In this document: one piece after another, positions 26,476-34,879 of the stretch
Layout: every line of letters begins with the position of its first letter
How positions within the stretch are numbered: position 1 is the stretch's first letter
Source of the DNA: Serratia marcescens subsp. marcescens ATCC 13880
GTDB lineage: Bacteria > Pseudomonadota > Gammaproteobacteria > Enterobacterales > Enterobacteriaceae
Direction: 5' to 3'
Assembly: GCF_017299535.1 (NCBI RefSeq)
Contig: NZ_CP071238.1
Span: forward strand, 1,364,001-1,428,000
Length of the DNA: 64,000 nucleotides
Made by a program: the position numbers and the translations under genes
Notes under the pieces: model-generated
Told to the model about the DNA's origin: nothing
Database searches by the model: none
The model's input: only the letters and a program-made list of their open reading frames with translations

Positions 26476-27999
26476 TCAATAGAGTTCCAGGTGCAGGCGC
26501 TGCTGCTCAATCAGCGTCTGCCACAGGTTTTCCGCCCCGCAGGCTTGCTCCAGCGCCGTCGCCACGGCATGTTCCAGATACTGACGATTGCCGCACAGGT
26601 AGACATGCGCGCCCCGCCGCAGCAGGCCGCTGACGACATCGGCGCGATCGTCGATGGCGTGTTGCACGTAATACTTGTCGGCGGCGTCGCGCGAGAATGC
26701 CGTGATGAGCCGTGTGAGTACGCCCGTCGCGTTCAGCGTGACCAACTCCTCGCCATAAAGGAAGTCTTCACCGCGCCTTTTCTCACCGAAGATCAGGACG
26801 GTTTCACGCCGTTCGCCCTGGGCGGCCATTTCGCGCAGTAAGCCAATCAACGGTGCGATGCCAGTACCGGTACCGATAAGCAGCACCGGCAAGGCGGTGT
26901 CGCGCGGCAGGTAAAAGCCGGGGTTGGCGCGGCAGAAAAGGCGGAAAGGACCGGGATGCTTGAGCAGCCAGCCGGTTGCCGTGCCGCGCCGTGTGCGGCC
27001 GTCGCGTTCATATCGTACGTCGCGCACGCACAGATCGAGGCTCTCTGCCCGCGTTGCCGAAGCGATGGAGTAGGCGCGCGGCAGGCAAACGGGCAGCAGC
27101 GCCAACAGGTTCTCCAGCGTGATCGTGTGCGGCGGGCAAAAATCGTGCAGCACGTCCAGCAGATCGGCGCCGTACAGATAGCTCTCCAGGGCTTTGCGCT
27201 GACGGATCTTCAGCAGGCCTTTGAGCTCTTCGCTGTCGGCCAACTGCGCCAGTTCGCGCAGCGTCGTTTTGCTGAGCTGGCGCAGCTCCCGGCGCCGCAG
27301 CGCGTCGACGGCCTCCGGCCTGCCGAGCCAGTCTGCCAGCCGGATCAATAATCCTTCGTCGTTCTCCGGCAACAGATAGACGGTATCTCCCGCCCGGTAA
27401 ACGATGCCGCTGCCGGCGATATTCAGCCGCAGGTGCCAGGCCTGCGGCGTGCGTGCGCTGAGCGGCCGCCGTTCGAGGAGGGCGGCGCTGAACGCATGGT
27501 CTTCGCCGTAGGCGGTCACGCGCAGATGCAAATCGCGGCCGGCCTGGGCATCGCCGGCCAGCACCTTCTCCAGCGTCGTCAGCCAGGTGGTGAAGAACGG
27601 TTCGAAGTTAACGTCGGCGTCGACGCGATTGATGATGGCGCGGGCGCCGTATTGCGTCAGGCGCGCATCCAGCGCCTGCGTGAAGCCGCAGAAATGCGGG
27701 TACGCGGTGTCGCCGAGACCGAAGATGGCGTAGCGCAACCGGTGGCGATCCGGCCATTGCGCCAGCGCGTCGGAAAAACGCTCGGCGTTGGCGGGCGGCT
27801 CGCCGTCGCCAAATGAACTGGAGACGATCAGCAGGGCGTCACGTTCGCCCACATCGGCGGGCTGGATGGCGTTGAGTTCTTTCACGACGGGGCGGTAGGG
27901 TTGCAGGCTGCTTTGCTCGCCCAGGCGCATCGCCAGCGCCCGGGCGTTGCCCGACTCCGAACCGTAACCAATCAGGATGCGTTCGATGATGTCGGCCAT
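26476..27999 (-). CDS. diflavin reductase (flavodoxin + FAD/NADPH domains)
   Basis: A 507-residue NADPH-cytochrome-P450-reductase/CysJ-type protein. An N-terminal flavodoxin domain for FMN covers residues about 7-145 (IGYGSESGNARALA, SSSFGDGEPP, GLGDTAYPHFCG). It is followed by the FAD-binding domain with PRAYSIAS and the NADPH-binding domain with GTGTGIAPLIGLLRE and the C-terminal YLCGNRQYLEHAV. It passes electrons one at a time from NADPH to a partner. It is not CysJ by context: it follows a PAS-domain gene by 5 bases and converges on an iron importer, suggesting reduction of an iron chelate or heme protein. Confidence 0.87.
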   Translation of the reverse strand: MADIIERILIGYGSESGNARALAMRLGEQSSLQPYRPVVKELNAIQPADVGERDALLIVSSSFGDGEPPANAERFSDALAQWPDRHRLRYAIFGLGDTAYPHFCGFTQALDARLTQYGARAIINRVDADVNFEPFFTTWLTTLEKVLAGDAQAGRDLHLRVTAYGEDHAFSAALLERRPLSARTPQAWHLRLNIAGSGIVYRAGDTVYLLPENDEGLLIRLADWLGRPEAVDALRRRELRQLSKTTLRELAQLADSEELKGLLKIRQRKALESYLYGADLLDVLHDFCPPHTITLENLLALLPVCLPRAYSIASATRAESLDLCVRDVRYERDGRTRRGTATGWLLKHPGPFRLFCRANPGFYLPRDTALPVLLIGTGTGIAPLIGLLREMAAQGERRETVLIFGEKRRGEDFLYGEELVTLNATGVLTRLITAFSRDAADKYYVQHAIDDRADVVSGLLRRGAHVYLCGNRQYLEHAVATALEQACGAENLWQTLIEQQRLHLELY

Positions 28000-28004
28000 A
28001 GCGG

Positions 28005-28430
28005 TTACTTGTCGTAGTGGTTGTCGAACTGTTCTTTGGCGAATTCCACCGATTCGAAGTCGGTCATCAGATCGTTGATCACGCGGCGGATGCTGATATA
28101 GGCCTCGATATTGCCCTGGGCGTCATACAGCGGCTGCACCGTGGTGTCGACCACGTACAGCACGCCGCCCTTGCCGACGTTCGGAATGATGCCGGTCCAG
28201 ATGCCGCCCGCCTTGATGGTGTCCCACATCGCTTTGTAAACGGCTTTCGGCACGGAAGGGTGGCGCACGATGCTGTGGGGCTGGCCCACCAGCTCTTCCC
28301 GGGAAAAGCCGGTCAGCTGACAAAAAAGATCGTTGACGTAGGTGATGGTGCCCTGCAGATCGGTGGTGGAGATCACCATTACTTTATCGAGCGCGGCCAG
28401 CAGCTGGGCGGAATCGAGGGTTTGACTCAT
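28005..28430 (-). CDS. single PAS-domain protein, Aer-like flavin sensor fold
   Basis: A 141-residue stand-alone PAS domain with the Aer/NifL-type core: ITYVNDLFCQLTGFSREELVG, then HSIVRHPSVPKAVYKAMWDT and a GIWTGIIPNVGKGG segment matching the FAD-binding region of aerotaxis receptor Aer. No transmitter, HAMP or DNA-binding domain follows, so it likely binds FAD and signals or delivers electrons by protein contact. It is the first gene of an operon with the diflavin reductase 5 bases downstream. Confidence 0.83.
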   Translation of the reverse strand: MSQTLDSAQLLAALDKVMVISTTDLQGTITYVNDLFCQLTGFSREELVGQPHSIVRHPSVPKAVYKAMWDTIKAGGIWTGIIPNVGKGGVLYVVDTTVQPLYDAQGNIEAYISIRRVINDLMTDFESVEFAKEQFDNHYDK

Positions 28431-28499
28431 GGTAGGTTCCTTCTCATTAACTTCGCGGTGAATGCCACGGCGGATGTCATGTATCCGTCATGACAGCTT

Positions 28500-28514
28500 T
28501 GTAATTGATTCTCA
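28500..28514. promoter_or_regulatory. weak Fur-like site upstream of the PAS/diflavin operon
   Basis: TGTAATTGATTCTCA fits the 7-1-7 Fur core TGATAAT-N-ATTATCA at 10 of 14 positions, with a nearly complete right half. It is 70 bases upstream of the PAS gene start. This would co-regulate the operon with the facing iron importer. Confidence 0.4.
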
Positions 28515-28657
28515 TTTGCGATGATAGAGTGAATGGTAATCGGGAACTTTATAAGTTGCAATAAGAATGCATCTTTAAAGGCGCAGAAAGATCGCGATGA
28601 GGCCGGTAGGGCAGAGGAGGCCCGCGCCGGGTGCGGCGGCGGGCTAATTGAGCGGTC

Positions 28658-30364
28658 TTAGCGGGGGTCTTCGGCCCAGCCTTTGCGTTTGCTGGTTTTG
28701 CCGATGCCGGGGTTGAAGCTGTTGGTCGGATCGGCGGTGCGGTAGAACGCCTGCAGATCCGCCTTGGCGTGGTAGAGGTGGCCGACGTTATGCTCCGCCG
28801 GGTACTCGGCGCCGCGCCGGTTGAGGATCTCGAGCATCTTTTCTTTCAGCGCATGGCTGTCCACGCCTTTTTTCACCACGTAGTCCTGGTGGAAGACGTG
28901 GCACATAAAGTGGCCGTAATACAGTTTATGCACCAACTGACTGTCGATTTCCGGCGGCAGCGTTTCGAACCAGTCGGTGTCGTTGCGGCGCAGGGCGATG
29001 TCCAGCGCCAGAATATCCTCCACCTTGTCGGCGTGCACCGCGTGGTAGCGCACGGCGGCGCCGGCGGCGGCGAAGCGGTGCAGAAAAGCCTTTTTGCCCT
29101 CGTCAGGCGTGCAGGCGAAGAAGGCGCCTTCGGCCTGGGCGAAATAGTCGGTCAGGTAGCGCTGGGCCTCTTCCACGCCGGGGCCGGCCATCTTCAGCAG
29201 CAGATGGTGTTCGAAACGTTCGCGGTATTCCTTCATGCGCTTCGGCAGGTGGCTCGGCGCCAGATGGCTCAGGCCCTGCATCAGCCGATCGGTCAGGTTG
29301 TGCGGCAGCAGCGGCAGCTTGTTGAGGTTGGCGTCCATGCGGCCTTTCAGGGTGAAGAAGCGCGGCATCTGATCGGTGCCGAGCTTGTCGATCATCATGA
29401 AGGTATCTTTGCCGTACACCTCGGCGATGTCGAAGATATCGCGGTGCATGTATTCACCGGCCACCGGCAGGTTTTCGAATTTGCTCAGCATGTGGCGGCG
29501 CAGTTCGGTCAGCACCGCGGTGTCGTTGGTGCCGATATAGAACACCTGCTCTTTGCCCTCTTTCTCGAAGGTGTCGAGTCGCACCGCGAACACCGCCAGT
29601 TTGCCGGCGCAGCCGGAGGCTTCGTACAGGCGGCGTTTGTCGGCGTTGAAGCGGGAAGGGGTGTCGGCATCGACGTCGCGCACCCGGCTGGCGTATTCGT
29701 TATCCGAGGCGCGCAGCTCACCGTATTCGACGTCCTCTGGGCGATAGTCGCCTTTTTCCAGCCGGGTGAGGATCTCTTCCGGCGTGTCGCCGAGGCGGAT
29801 GCCCAGATGGTTCACCAGGCGCAGCTGGCCGTCTTCCCCTAACTGGGCGTACAGCGCCATTTCGGTATAGGCCGGGCCGCGTTTCACCAGCGAGCCGCCG
29901 GAGTTGTTGCATACGCCGCCGATCACCGAGGCGCCGATGCAGGAGGAGCCGATCACCGAATGCGGTTCGCGGCCGTAGGGTTTGAGCAATTTCTCGAGGT
30001 GGTGCAGGGTGCTGCCGGGGAAGCCGACCACCTGCTTGCCGTTGTCCAGCACCTGAATATGATCGAGGCGCAGGGTGCTGACGATGACGATATCGCGATC
30101 ATAGTCGTTGCCGCTGGGGGTTGAGCCCTCGGTCAGGCCGGTGTTGGCGGCTTGCATGATGACGATTTTGTCGGCGGCCACGCAGGCCTGCAGAATGCGC
30201 CACAGCTGCAGCAGGCTGGTAGGGAATACCACCGCCAGCGCCTGGCCTTCGCCGGAGCGGAACCCCTTGCGATAACGCTCGGTGTTGCGATCGCCGGTCA
30301 ACAGCTGCGGGCCGCCGACGATGTCCTTGAGCTGATTGATAAACGTCTGATTGCCTGACTGCAT
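28658..30364 (-). CDS. dld: quinone-dependent D-lactate dehydrogenase
   Basis: A 568-residue membrane-associated flavoprotein, close in length to E. coli Dld (571). The FAD-binding PCMH domain covers residues about 40-210 (MQAANTGLTEGSTPSGNDYD, SSCIGASVIGGVCNNSGGS), followed by the membrane-binding and cap domains and the C-terminal HNVGHLYHAKADLQ and DPTNSFNPGIGKT segments. It oxidises D-lactate to pyruvate and feeds electrons to the quinone pool. Monocistronic by appearance. Confidence 0.95.
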   Translation of the reverse strand: MQSGNQTFINQLKDIVGGPQLLTGDRNTERYRKGFRSGEGQALAVVFPTSLLQLWRILQACVAADKIVIMQAANTGLTEGSTPSGNDYDRDIVIVSTLRLDHIQVLDNGKQVVGFPGSTLHHLEKLLKPYGREPHSVIGSSCIGASVIGGVCNNSGGSLVKRGPAYTEMALYAQLGEDGQLRLVNHLGIRLGDTPEEILTRLEKGDYRPEDVEYGELRASDNEYASRVRDVDADTPSRFNADKRRLYEASGCAGKLAVFAVRLDTFEKEGKEQVFYIGTNDTAVLTELRRHMLSKFENLPVAGEYMHRDIFDIAEVYGKDTFMMIDKLGTDQMPRFFTLKGRMDANLNKLPLLPHNLTDRLMQGLSHLAPSHLPKRMKEYRERFEHHLLLKMAGPGVEEAQRYLTDYFAQAEGAFFACTPDEGKKAFLHRFAAAGAAVRYHAVHADKVEDILALDIALRRNDTDWFETLPPEIDSQLVHKLYYGHFMCHVFHQDYVVKKGVDSHALKEKMLEILNRRGAEYPAEHNVGHLYHAKADLQAFYRTADPTNSFNPGIGKTSKRKGWAEDPR

Positions 30365-30433
30365 GCTGCCTGTCTCCCTGTCATCTCCGTCGCTTTAACC
30401 GCGGCGCCGGGGTGCCGCGCAACAAGCTAAGAG

Positions 30434-30460
30434 GTTATTAATTAAATAACTTATTAAGCT
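30434..30460. repeat. AT-rich repeat shared with the parA locus
   Basis: Between dld and map, GTTATT-AATTA-AATAAC forms an inverted repeat (30434-30450). It overlaps TAACTTATTAAGCT (30447-30460), a 14-mer found again on the opposite strand at 44057-44070 next to the parA operon. The 12-mer core TAACTTATTAAG also occurs at 43854-43865. Confidence 0.6.
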
Positions 30461-30490
30461 ATCAGCTTGGTAGGCTAATGGCTTGCGGGT

Positions 30491-31285
30491 TTAGTAGCGC
30501 TCGACGTAACCGGCTCGGCGCTCTTCGTCGCGCAGCGTCAGGATCTCCACGCCGTCGGCGGTGACCGCCACGGTGTGTTCCCACTGCGCCGACAGTTTTT
30601 TGTCGCGCGTCACCACCGTCCAGCCGTCCTTCTTCTGTTTGATGCGGCGGTCGCCCTGGTTGATCATCGGCTCGATGGTGAACACCATGCCTTCCTGCAA
30701 CGCCATGCCGCTGCCGGCTTGACCGTAGTGCAGCACCGCCGGCTCTTCGTGCATGTCGCGGCCGATGCCGTGGCCGCAATATTCCCGCACGATGCTGTAG
30801 CCGGCCTGTTCGGCGTGCCGCTGGATGGCGTGGCCGATATCCCCCAGAGTGGCGCCCGGTTTGACCGCGCGAATGCCCTGCCACATCGATTCGTAGACGT
30901 TGTTCACCAACCGTTTGGCCAGCGGCGTCACCTGGCCGATGCAGTACATCTTGCTGGAGTCGGCGATATAGCCGCCGTTTTCCAGCGTAATATCCACGTT
31001 GACGATCATGCCGGAACGCAGGATTTTGCTGGCCGACGGCACCCCGTGGCACACCACATCGTCCACGGAGGTATTGAGCACATAGGGGAAATCATACTGC
31101 CCCTTGCTGGCCGGGCGCGACTTCAGTTCTTCGACGATAAACGCCTCGGCGCGGTCGTTGATCTCCATGGTGGAGATGCCTTCGACGATGACCTCATCGA
31201 GCATAGCAAACACTTTGGCCAGCAGAGCGCCGGAATGGCGCATTTTGGCAATCTCTTCCGGCGTTTTAATCACAATCTGTTTCAC
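30491..31285 (-). CDS. map: type I methionine aminopeptidase, accessory copy
   Basis: A 264-residue methionine aminopeptidase with all five metal ligands: D98, D109, H172, E205 and E236, plus substrate-site H80. All are offset by one from E. coli Map. It removes the initiator methionine from proteins. The housekeeping map usually lies beside rpsB, whereas this copy follows a small ParD-like gene with a 4-base overlap (ATGA). It is probably a second, differently regulated enzyme. Confidence 0.92.
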   Translation of the reverse strand: MKQIVIKTPEEIAKMRHSGALLAKVFAMLDEVIVEGISTMEINDRAEAFIVEELKSRPASKGQYDFPYVLNTSVDDVVCHGVPSASKILRSGMIVNVDITLENGGYIADSSKMYCIGQVTPLAKRLVNNVYESMWQGIRAVKPGATLGDIGHAIQRHAEQAGYSIVREYCGHGIGRDMHEEPAVLHYGQAGSGMALQEGMVFTIEPMINQGDRRIKQKKDGWTVVTRDKKLSAQWEHTVAVTADGVEILTLRDEERRAGYVERY

Positions 31286-31485
31286 CCGACAATCTCCTTC
31301 AGCGTCAGCGCGTTATCTTTCATCATTTTTTTTACCAGCTGCGGATAGGTCAGTTCCGGATGGAACTCCGCCAGCATGCCTATCCTGATCCAGTACTCGG
31401 CCTGCGCATTGATCGAACGCGTCATGGTCAGGCTGGCGAGGCGCAGATCGTCATGCAGCGCGTCCGAAATTTTTACGATGCCCAT
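31282..31485 (-). CDS. ParD-like ribbon-helix-helix protein
   Basis: A 67-residue protein beginning MGIVKISDALHDDLRLAS, with a MetJ/Arc-type strand followed by helices (SINAQAEYWIRIG), the form of ParD-like antitoxins. The ATG at 31485 lies 24 bases from a palindrome at 31509-31523 that could be its own operator. It is translationally coupled to the methionine aminopeptidase gene instead of a ParE toxin. Autoregulation is inferred from family. Confidence 0.8.
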   Translation of the reverse strand: MGIVKISDALHDDLRLASLTMTRSINAQAEYWIRIGMLAEFHPELTYPQLVKKMMKDNALTLKEIVG

Positions 31486-31508
31486 TGGCGTCTCCAATAA
31501 ATGAACAA

Positions 31509-31523
31509 TATACGAAGTGTATA
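31509..31523. promoter_or_regulatory. palindromic operator candidate for the ParD-like/map operon
   Basis: TATAC-GAAGT-GTATA is a perfect 5+5 inverted repeat 24 bases upstream of the ParD-like gene start, a usual place for an autoregulatory ribbon-helix-helix site overlapping the promoter. Confidence 0.5.
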
Positions 31524-31654
31524 CGTTTTGGATGGTCGCGATGTGGCATTCTGTGGCGTAAGAAGATTCTGGCAACAACGATTGCCGCCGCCAGGCAATG
31601 CGTTTATTGTGATGAACGACTTTTTTGCCATGATTTTTCAGAAGGATTTAAGGC

Positions 31655-32758
31655 GTGACTAAACTACGTGTTGGGGTGATTTTTGGCGGTAAATCGGCGG
31701 AGCATGAGGTGTCGCTGCAGTCGGCCAAAAACATTGTGGATGCAATCGACAAAGAGAAGTTTGACGTCACGCTGCTGGGGATCGACAAACAGGGGCAGTG
31801 GCACATCAACGACGCCTCCAATTACCTGCTCAACGCCGAGAATCCGGCGTTGATCGCGCTGAACCGCTCGAACAAGAACGTGGCGCTGATCCCGGGCCAG
31901 GAAAAACAGCAGCTGATCGAAGCGGGCAGCGCCGGCGCGCTGGGCCAGCTCGACGTCATTTTCCCGATCGTGCACGGCACGCTGGGGGAGGACGGCTCGC
32001 TGCAGGGGCTGCTGCGCATGGCCAATATGCCGTTCGTCGGCGCCGGCGTGCTCGGCTCGGCGGTCAGCATGGATAAAGACGTGACCAAGCGCCTGCTGCG
32101 CGACGCCGGGCTGGCGGTGGCGCCGTTCGTCACCCTGACGCGCGCCAACCGCGCCGGCTTCACGTTTGAGCAACTGAGCGAGCGCCTCGGCCTGCCGCTG
32201 TTCGTCAAGCCGGCCAACCAGGGCTCGTCGGTCGGGGTCAGCAAGGTGGAAAACCGCGCCGAGTTTGACGCGGCGGTGGCACTGGCCTTCAGTTTCGATC
32301 ACAAGGTGCTGGTGGAGTCGGCGATCGTCGGCCGCGAGATCGAGTGCGCGGTGCTGGGGAACGACGATCCGCAGGCCAGCGTGTGCGGCGAGATCGTGCT
32401 GAGCGACGCCTTCTACTCCTACGACACCAAATACATCAATGAGCAGGGCGCTCAGGTGGTGGTGCCGGCGGCGATCGCGCCGGAAGTGAGCGACCACATC
32501 CGCGAGGTGGCGCTGAAGGCGTTCCGCGCGCTGGAGTGCTTCGGGCTGGCGCGGGTGGATGTGTTCCTGACGCCGGACAACCAGGTGGTGATCAACGAGA
32601 TCAACACGCTGCCGGGCTTCACCAACATCAGCATGTATCCCAAGCTGTGGGCCGCCAGCGGCGTCAGCTACCAGGCGCTGATCACGCGCCTGATCGAATT
32701 GGCGCTGGAGCGCCACCAGCAGGATCGCGCGCTGAACAGTTCGGTGTTCGATCGCTAA
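31655..32758 (+). CDS. ddlA: D-alanine--D-alanine ligase A
   Basis: A 367-residue ATP-grasp ligase that makes D-Ala-D-Ala for peptidoglycan. Family motifs are [16 protein letters not shown] at the N terminus, [27 protein letters not shown], and the metal-binding [18 protein letters not shown] near the C terminus. The length matches E. coli DdlA (364) rather than DdlB (306). The start is GTG at 31655 after AGGATTTAAGGC. It ends at a terminator shared with the convergent binding-protein gene. Confidence 0.95.
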   Translation: MTKLRVGVIFGGKSAEHEVSLQSAKNIVDAIDKEKFDVTLLGIDKQGQWHINDASNYLLNAENPALIALNRSNKNVALIPGQEKQQLIEAGSAGALGQLDVIFPIVHGTLGEDGSLQGLLRMANMPFVGAGVLGSAVSMDKDVTKRLLRDAGLAVAPFVTLTRANRAGFTFEQLSERLGLPLFVKPANQGSSVGVSKVENRAEFDAAVALAFSFDHKVLVESAIVGREIECAVLGNDDPQASVCGEIVLSDAFYSYDTKYINEQGAQVVVPAAIAPEVSDHIREVALKAFRALECFGLARVDVFLTPDNQVVINEINTLPGFTNISMYPKLWAASGVSYQALITRLIELALERHQQDRALNSSVFDR

Positions 32759-32766
32759 ACGCGGCA

Positions 32767-32787
32767 GGGGGCGGCGGTGCCGCCCCC
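32767..32787. terminator. bidirectional stem-loop terminator
   Basis: A perfect 9-bp GC stem (GGGGGCGGC / GCCGCCCCC) with a GGT loop lies between the convergent ddlA and binding-protein genes. There is no T-run on either side, so rho-independent strength is uncertain. Confidence 0.65.
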
Positions 32788-32792
32788 GTCCA

Positions 32793-33572
32793 TCACTTCA
32801 CCGTCACGTCGATATCGCCGAAATACTTCTTCGACAGCGCCGCCACCGTGCCTTGCTGCTTCACTTTGGCGATGGCGGCATCCAGTTTCTTCTTCAGCGC
32901 CTCATCCCCTTTACGCAGGCCGAAGGCGATGCCTTCACCGAGGATTTTGTCGTCGCGCACCGCCTCGCCGACGAAGGCGAAGCCTTTGCCGTCCGGCTGT
33001 GACAGGAAGCCGCTTTGCCCCGAGGGCGCCATCACCAGCGTGGCGTCGAGCCGACCGGCCGCCAGATCGAGATACACCTGATTCTGATCCTGGTAAGACA
33101 CCACATCCACGCCCGCCGGCGCCCAATGGGTTTTGGCGTAAATCTCCTGAATCGAGCCTTGCAGCACGCCCACGTGTTTGCCCGCCAGCGCGTTGGCGTC
33201 CGGCAGCAGGCCGCTGCCGGCTTTGGCGATCAGGCGGTTCGGCACCTGATAGATGGCGTCGGTAAAGGCGATCGCCTGGCGCCGCTGTTCGGTCACGTTC
33301 ATCGCCGAGTTGATGGCGTCGAACTTGCGCGCCTGCAGCGCTGGGATCAGGCTGTCGAACGAGGTTTCCACCCAGCTGCATTGCAACTGCGCGGCGGCGC
33401 ACACCGCGTCGCCCAACTCGATGTCGAACCCTTCCAGTTTGCCGCTGGCGGATTTGGATTCGAACGGCGGATACAGCGCTTCCAGACCGAAGCGCAGGCT
33501 GTTTTCCGCCGCCAGAGAAGAGCCGGCGGCCAGCAGGCATCCGGCGGCGAACAGCGTTTTCAAAGCTTTCAT
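32793..33572 (-). CDS. polar amino acid ABC substrate-binding protein (LAO/ArtJ type)
   Basis: A 259-residue periplasmic protein with a signal peptide (cleavage near SLAAEN) and the class II fold for basic/polar amino acids: LYPPFESK, GFDIELGDAVC, FDAINSAMNVTEQR and a C-terminal YFGDIDV. No permease or ATPase is beside it. It lies 34 bases downstream of the aminotransferase gene on the same strand, so co-transcription is likely and the ligand may be that enzyme's substrate. An alternative start at 33602 would spoil the signal peptide. Confidence 0.87.
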   Translation of the reverse strand: MKALKTLFAAGCLLAAGSSLAAENSLRFGLEALYPPFESKSASGKLEGFDIELGDAVCAAAQLQCSWVETSFDSLIPALQARKFDAINSAMNVTEQRRQAIAFTDAIYQVPNRLIAKAGSGLLPDANALAGKHVGVLQGSIQEIYAKTHWAPAGVDVVSYQDQNQVYLDLAAGRLDATLVMAPSGQSGFLSQPDGKGFAFVGEAVRDDKILGEGIAFGLRKGDEALKKKLDAAIAKVKQQGTVAALSKKYFGDIDVTVK

Positions 33573-33606
33573 AGGCAGTGCCCCTTTCCCATGGTCGGAC
33601 AAAAAA

Positions 33607-34761
33607 TTACACCTGGCTCAGGCGGCGCGCGCCTTCCAGCAGGGTCTCGTTATCTTTGGAAAAACTCAGCCGAATAAGGCCGGTATCGGTGCCGTCGCTG
33701 TAGAACGCCGACAGCGGGATCGTCGCCACCTTCGCTTCGCGGATCAAGCGCACGGCGAAATCATTGTCGCTTTCGTGACTGAAGCCGCTAAAGCGGGCCA
33801 GCATGAAGAAGCTGCCGCGGCTGGGCAGCAGCTCAAAGCGCGAATCCTGCAGGGCGCTGGCCAGCAGATCGCGCTTTTGTTGGTAAAACGCCGCCAGCCC
33901 CAGGTAGCTCTGCGGGTTGGCGAGCGCGGCGGCGAAGGCGTGCTGCATCGGCGTATCGGCGGAGAACACCATGAACTGGTGCACCTTGCGGATTTCGTCC
34001 ATCAACGCCGCCGGCGCCAGGCAATAGCCGACGCGCCAGCCGGTGACGTGGTAGGTTTTGCCGAACGACGACACGATCACGCTGCGTTCCGCCAACTGCG
34101 GATAGCGCGCCATGCTGTGGTGAATATCGCCGTCGAACACCACGTGCTCGTAGACCTCGTCGGACAGGATCACGATGTCGGTGTCGCGGGTCAGGGCGGT
34201 CAGGCGGTCGATATCCTGCGCGTCGAACACCGCGCCGGTCGGGTTGTGCGGCGTGTTGACGATGATCATGCGCGTTTTGCCGTTGATGGCGGCGGCCACT
34301 TCGTCCCAGTCGACGCGAAAATCCTGCAGCGACAGTTTGATCGCCACCGGCGTGGCGCCCTGCAGGCGCACGATCGGCGCATAGCTGTCGAACGCCGGTT
34401 CGAAATAGATCACCTCGTCGCCGGGATGCACCAGCGCGCTGATCGCCGAGTACAGCCCTTCGCTGGCGCTGGCGATCACCGTGATTTCTTCGTCGGCGTC
34501 ATAGCGCGCGCCATACAATCGTTCAGCTTTTTCCGCCAGAGCAGCACGTAACGCCACCACGCCGCTCATCGGCGCGTATTGGTTATGACCTGCGCGCATG
34601 GCTTGCGCCGTTGCCTCGATCAACTGCGGATCGCCGGCGAAATTGGGCGCGCCCTGCGACAGATTGAGGGCCTGATGTTCGGCGCTGAGTTGGCCAATGA
34701 CGGTGAAGATAGTGGTGCCGACGTCCGGCAGCTTCGAGCGGGATGAGCAGGCGCTCTGCAT
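33607..34761 (-). CDS. PLP-dependent aminotransferase, methionine aminotransferase (YbdL) type
   Basis: A 384-residue fold-type I aminotransferase similar to E. coli YbdL: SKLPDVGTTIF start, NLSQGAPNF, QYAPMSGVVALR, NTPHNPTGAVF, and the PLP lysine in SSFGKTYHVTGWRVGY. YbdL transaminates methionine, histidine and phenylalanine with 2-oxo acids. The conserved arginine binding the substrate carboxylate is in LIRLSFSK. Divergent from a LysR gene at 34880, the likely regulator. Confidence 0.88.
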   Translation of the reverse strand: MQSACSSRSKLPDVGTTIFTVIGQLSAEHQALNLSQGAPNFAGDPQLIEATAQAMRAGHNQYAPMSGVVALRAALAEKAERLYGARYDADEEITVIASASEGLYSAISALVHPGDEVIYFEPAFDSYAPIVRLQGATPVAIKLSLQDFRVDWDEVAAAINGKTRMIIVNTPHNPTGAVFDAQDIDRLTALTRDTDIVILSDEVYEHVVFDGDIHHSMARYPQLAERSVIVSSFGKTYHVTGWRVGYCLAPAALMDEIRKVHQFMVFSADTPMQHAFAAALANPQSYLGLAAFYQQKRDLLASALQDSRFELLPSRGSFFMLARFSGFSHESDNDFAVRLIREAKVATIPLSAFYSDGTDTGLIRLSFSKDNETLLEGARRLSQV

Positions 34762-34879
34762 GATGGGCTCCAGGCAAACAGGGAAGTGTTGAGCGATTAA
34801 GCATCAGCCGGCGTAGGCGGACAAGGGAAAGTTTGTCATACTTGCCATGCACTACGATCATACCTAATCGAGGCTCGCT

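Noticed and set aside
31998..32716. Long minus-strand frame opposite ddlA
   Set aside because: Histidine/arginine/glutamine-rich antisense shadow of a well-recognised gene, as are similar frames opposite amyA, lsrK, dld and bglX.
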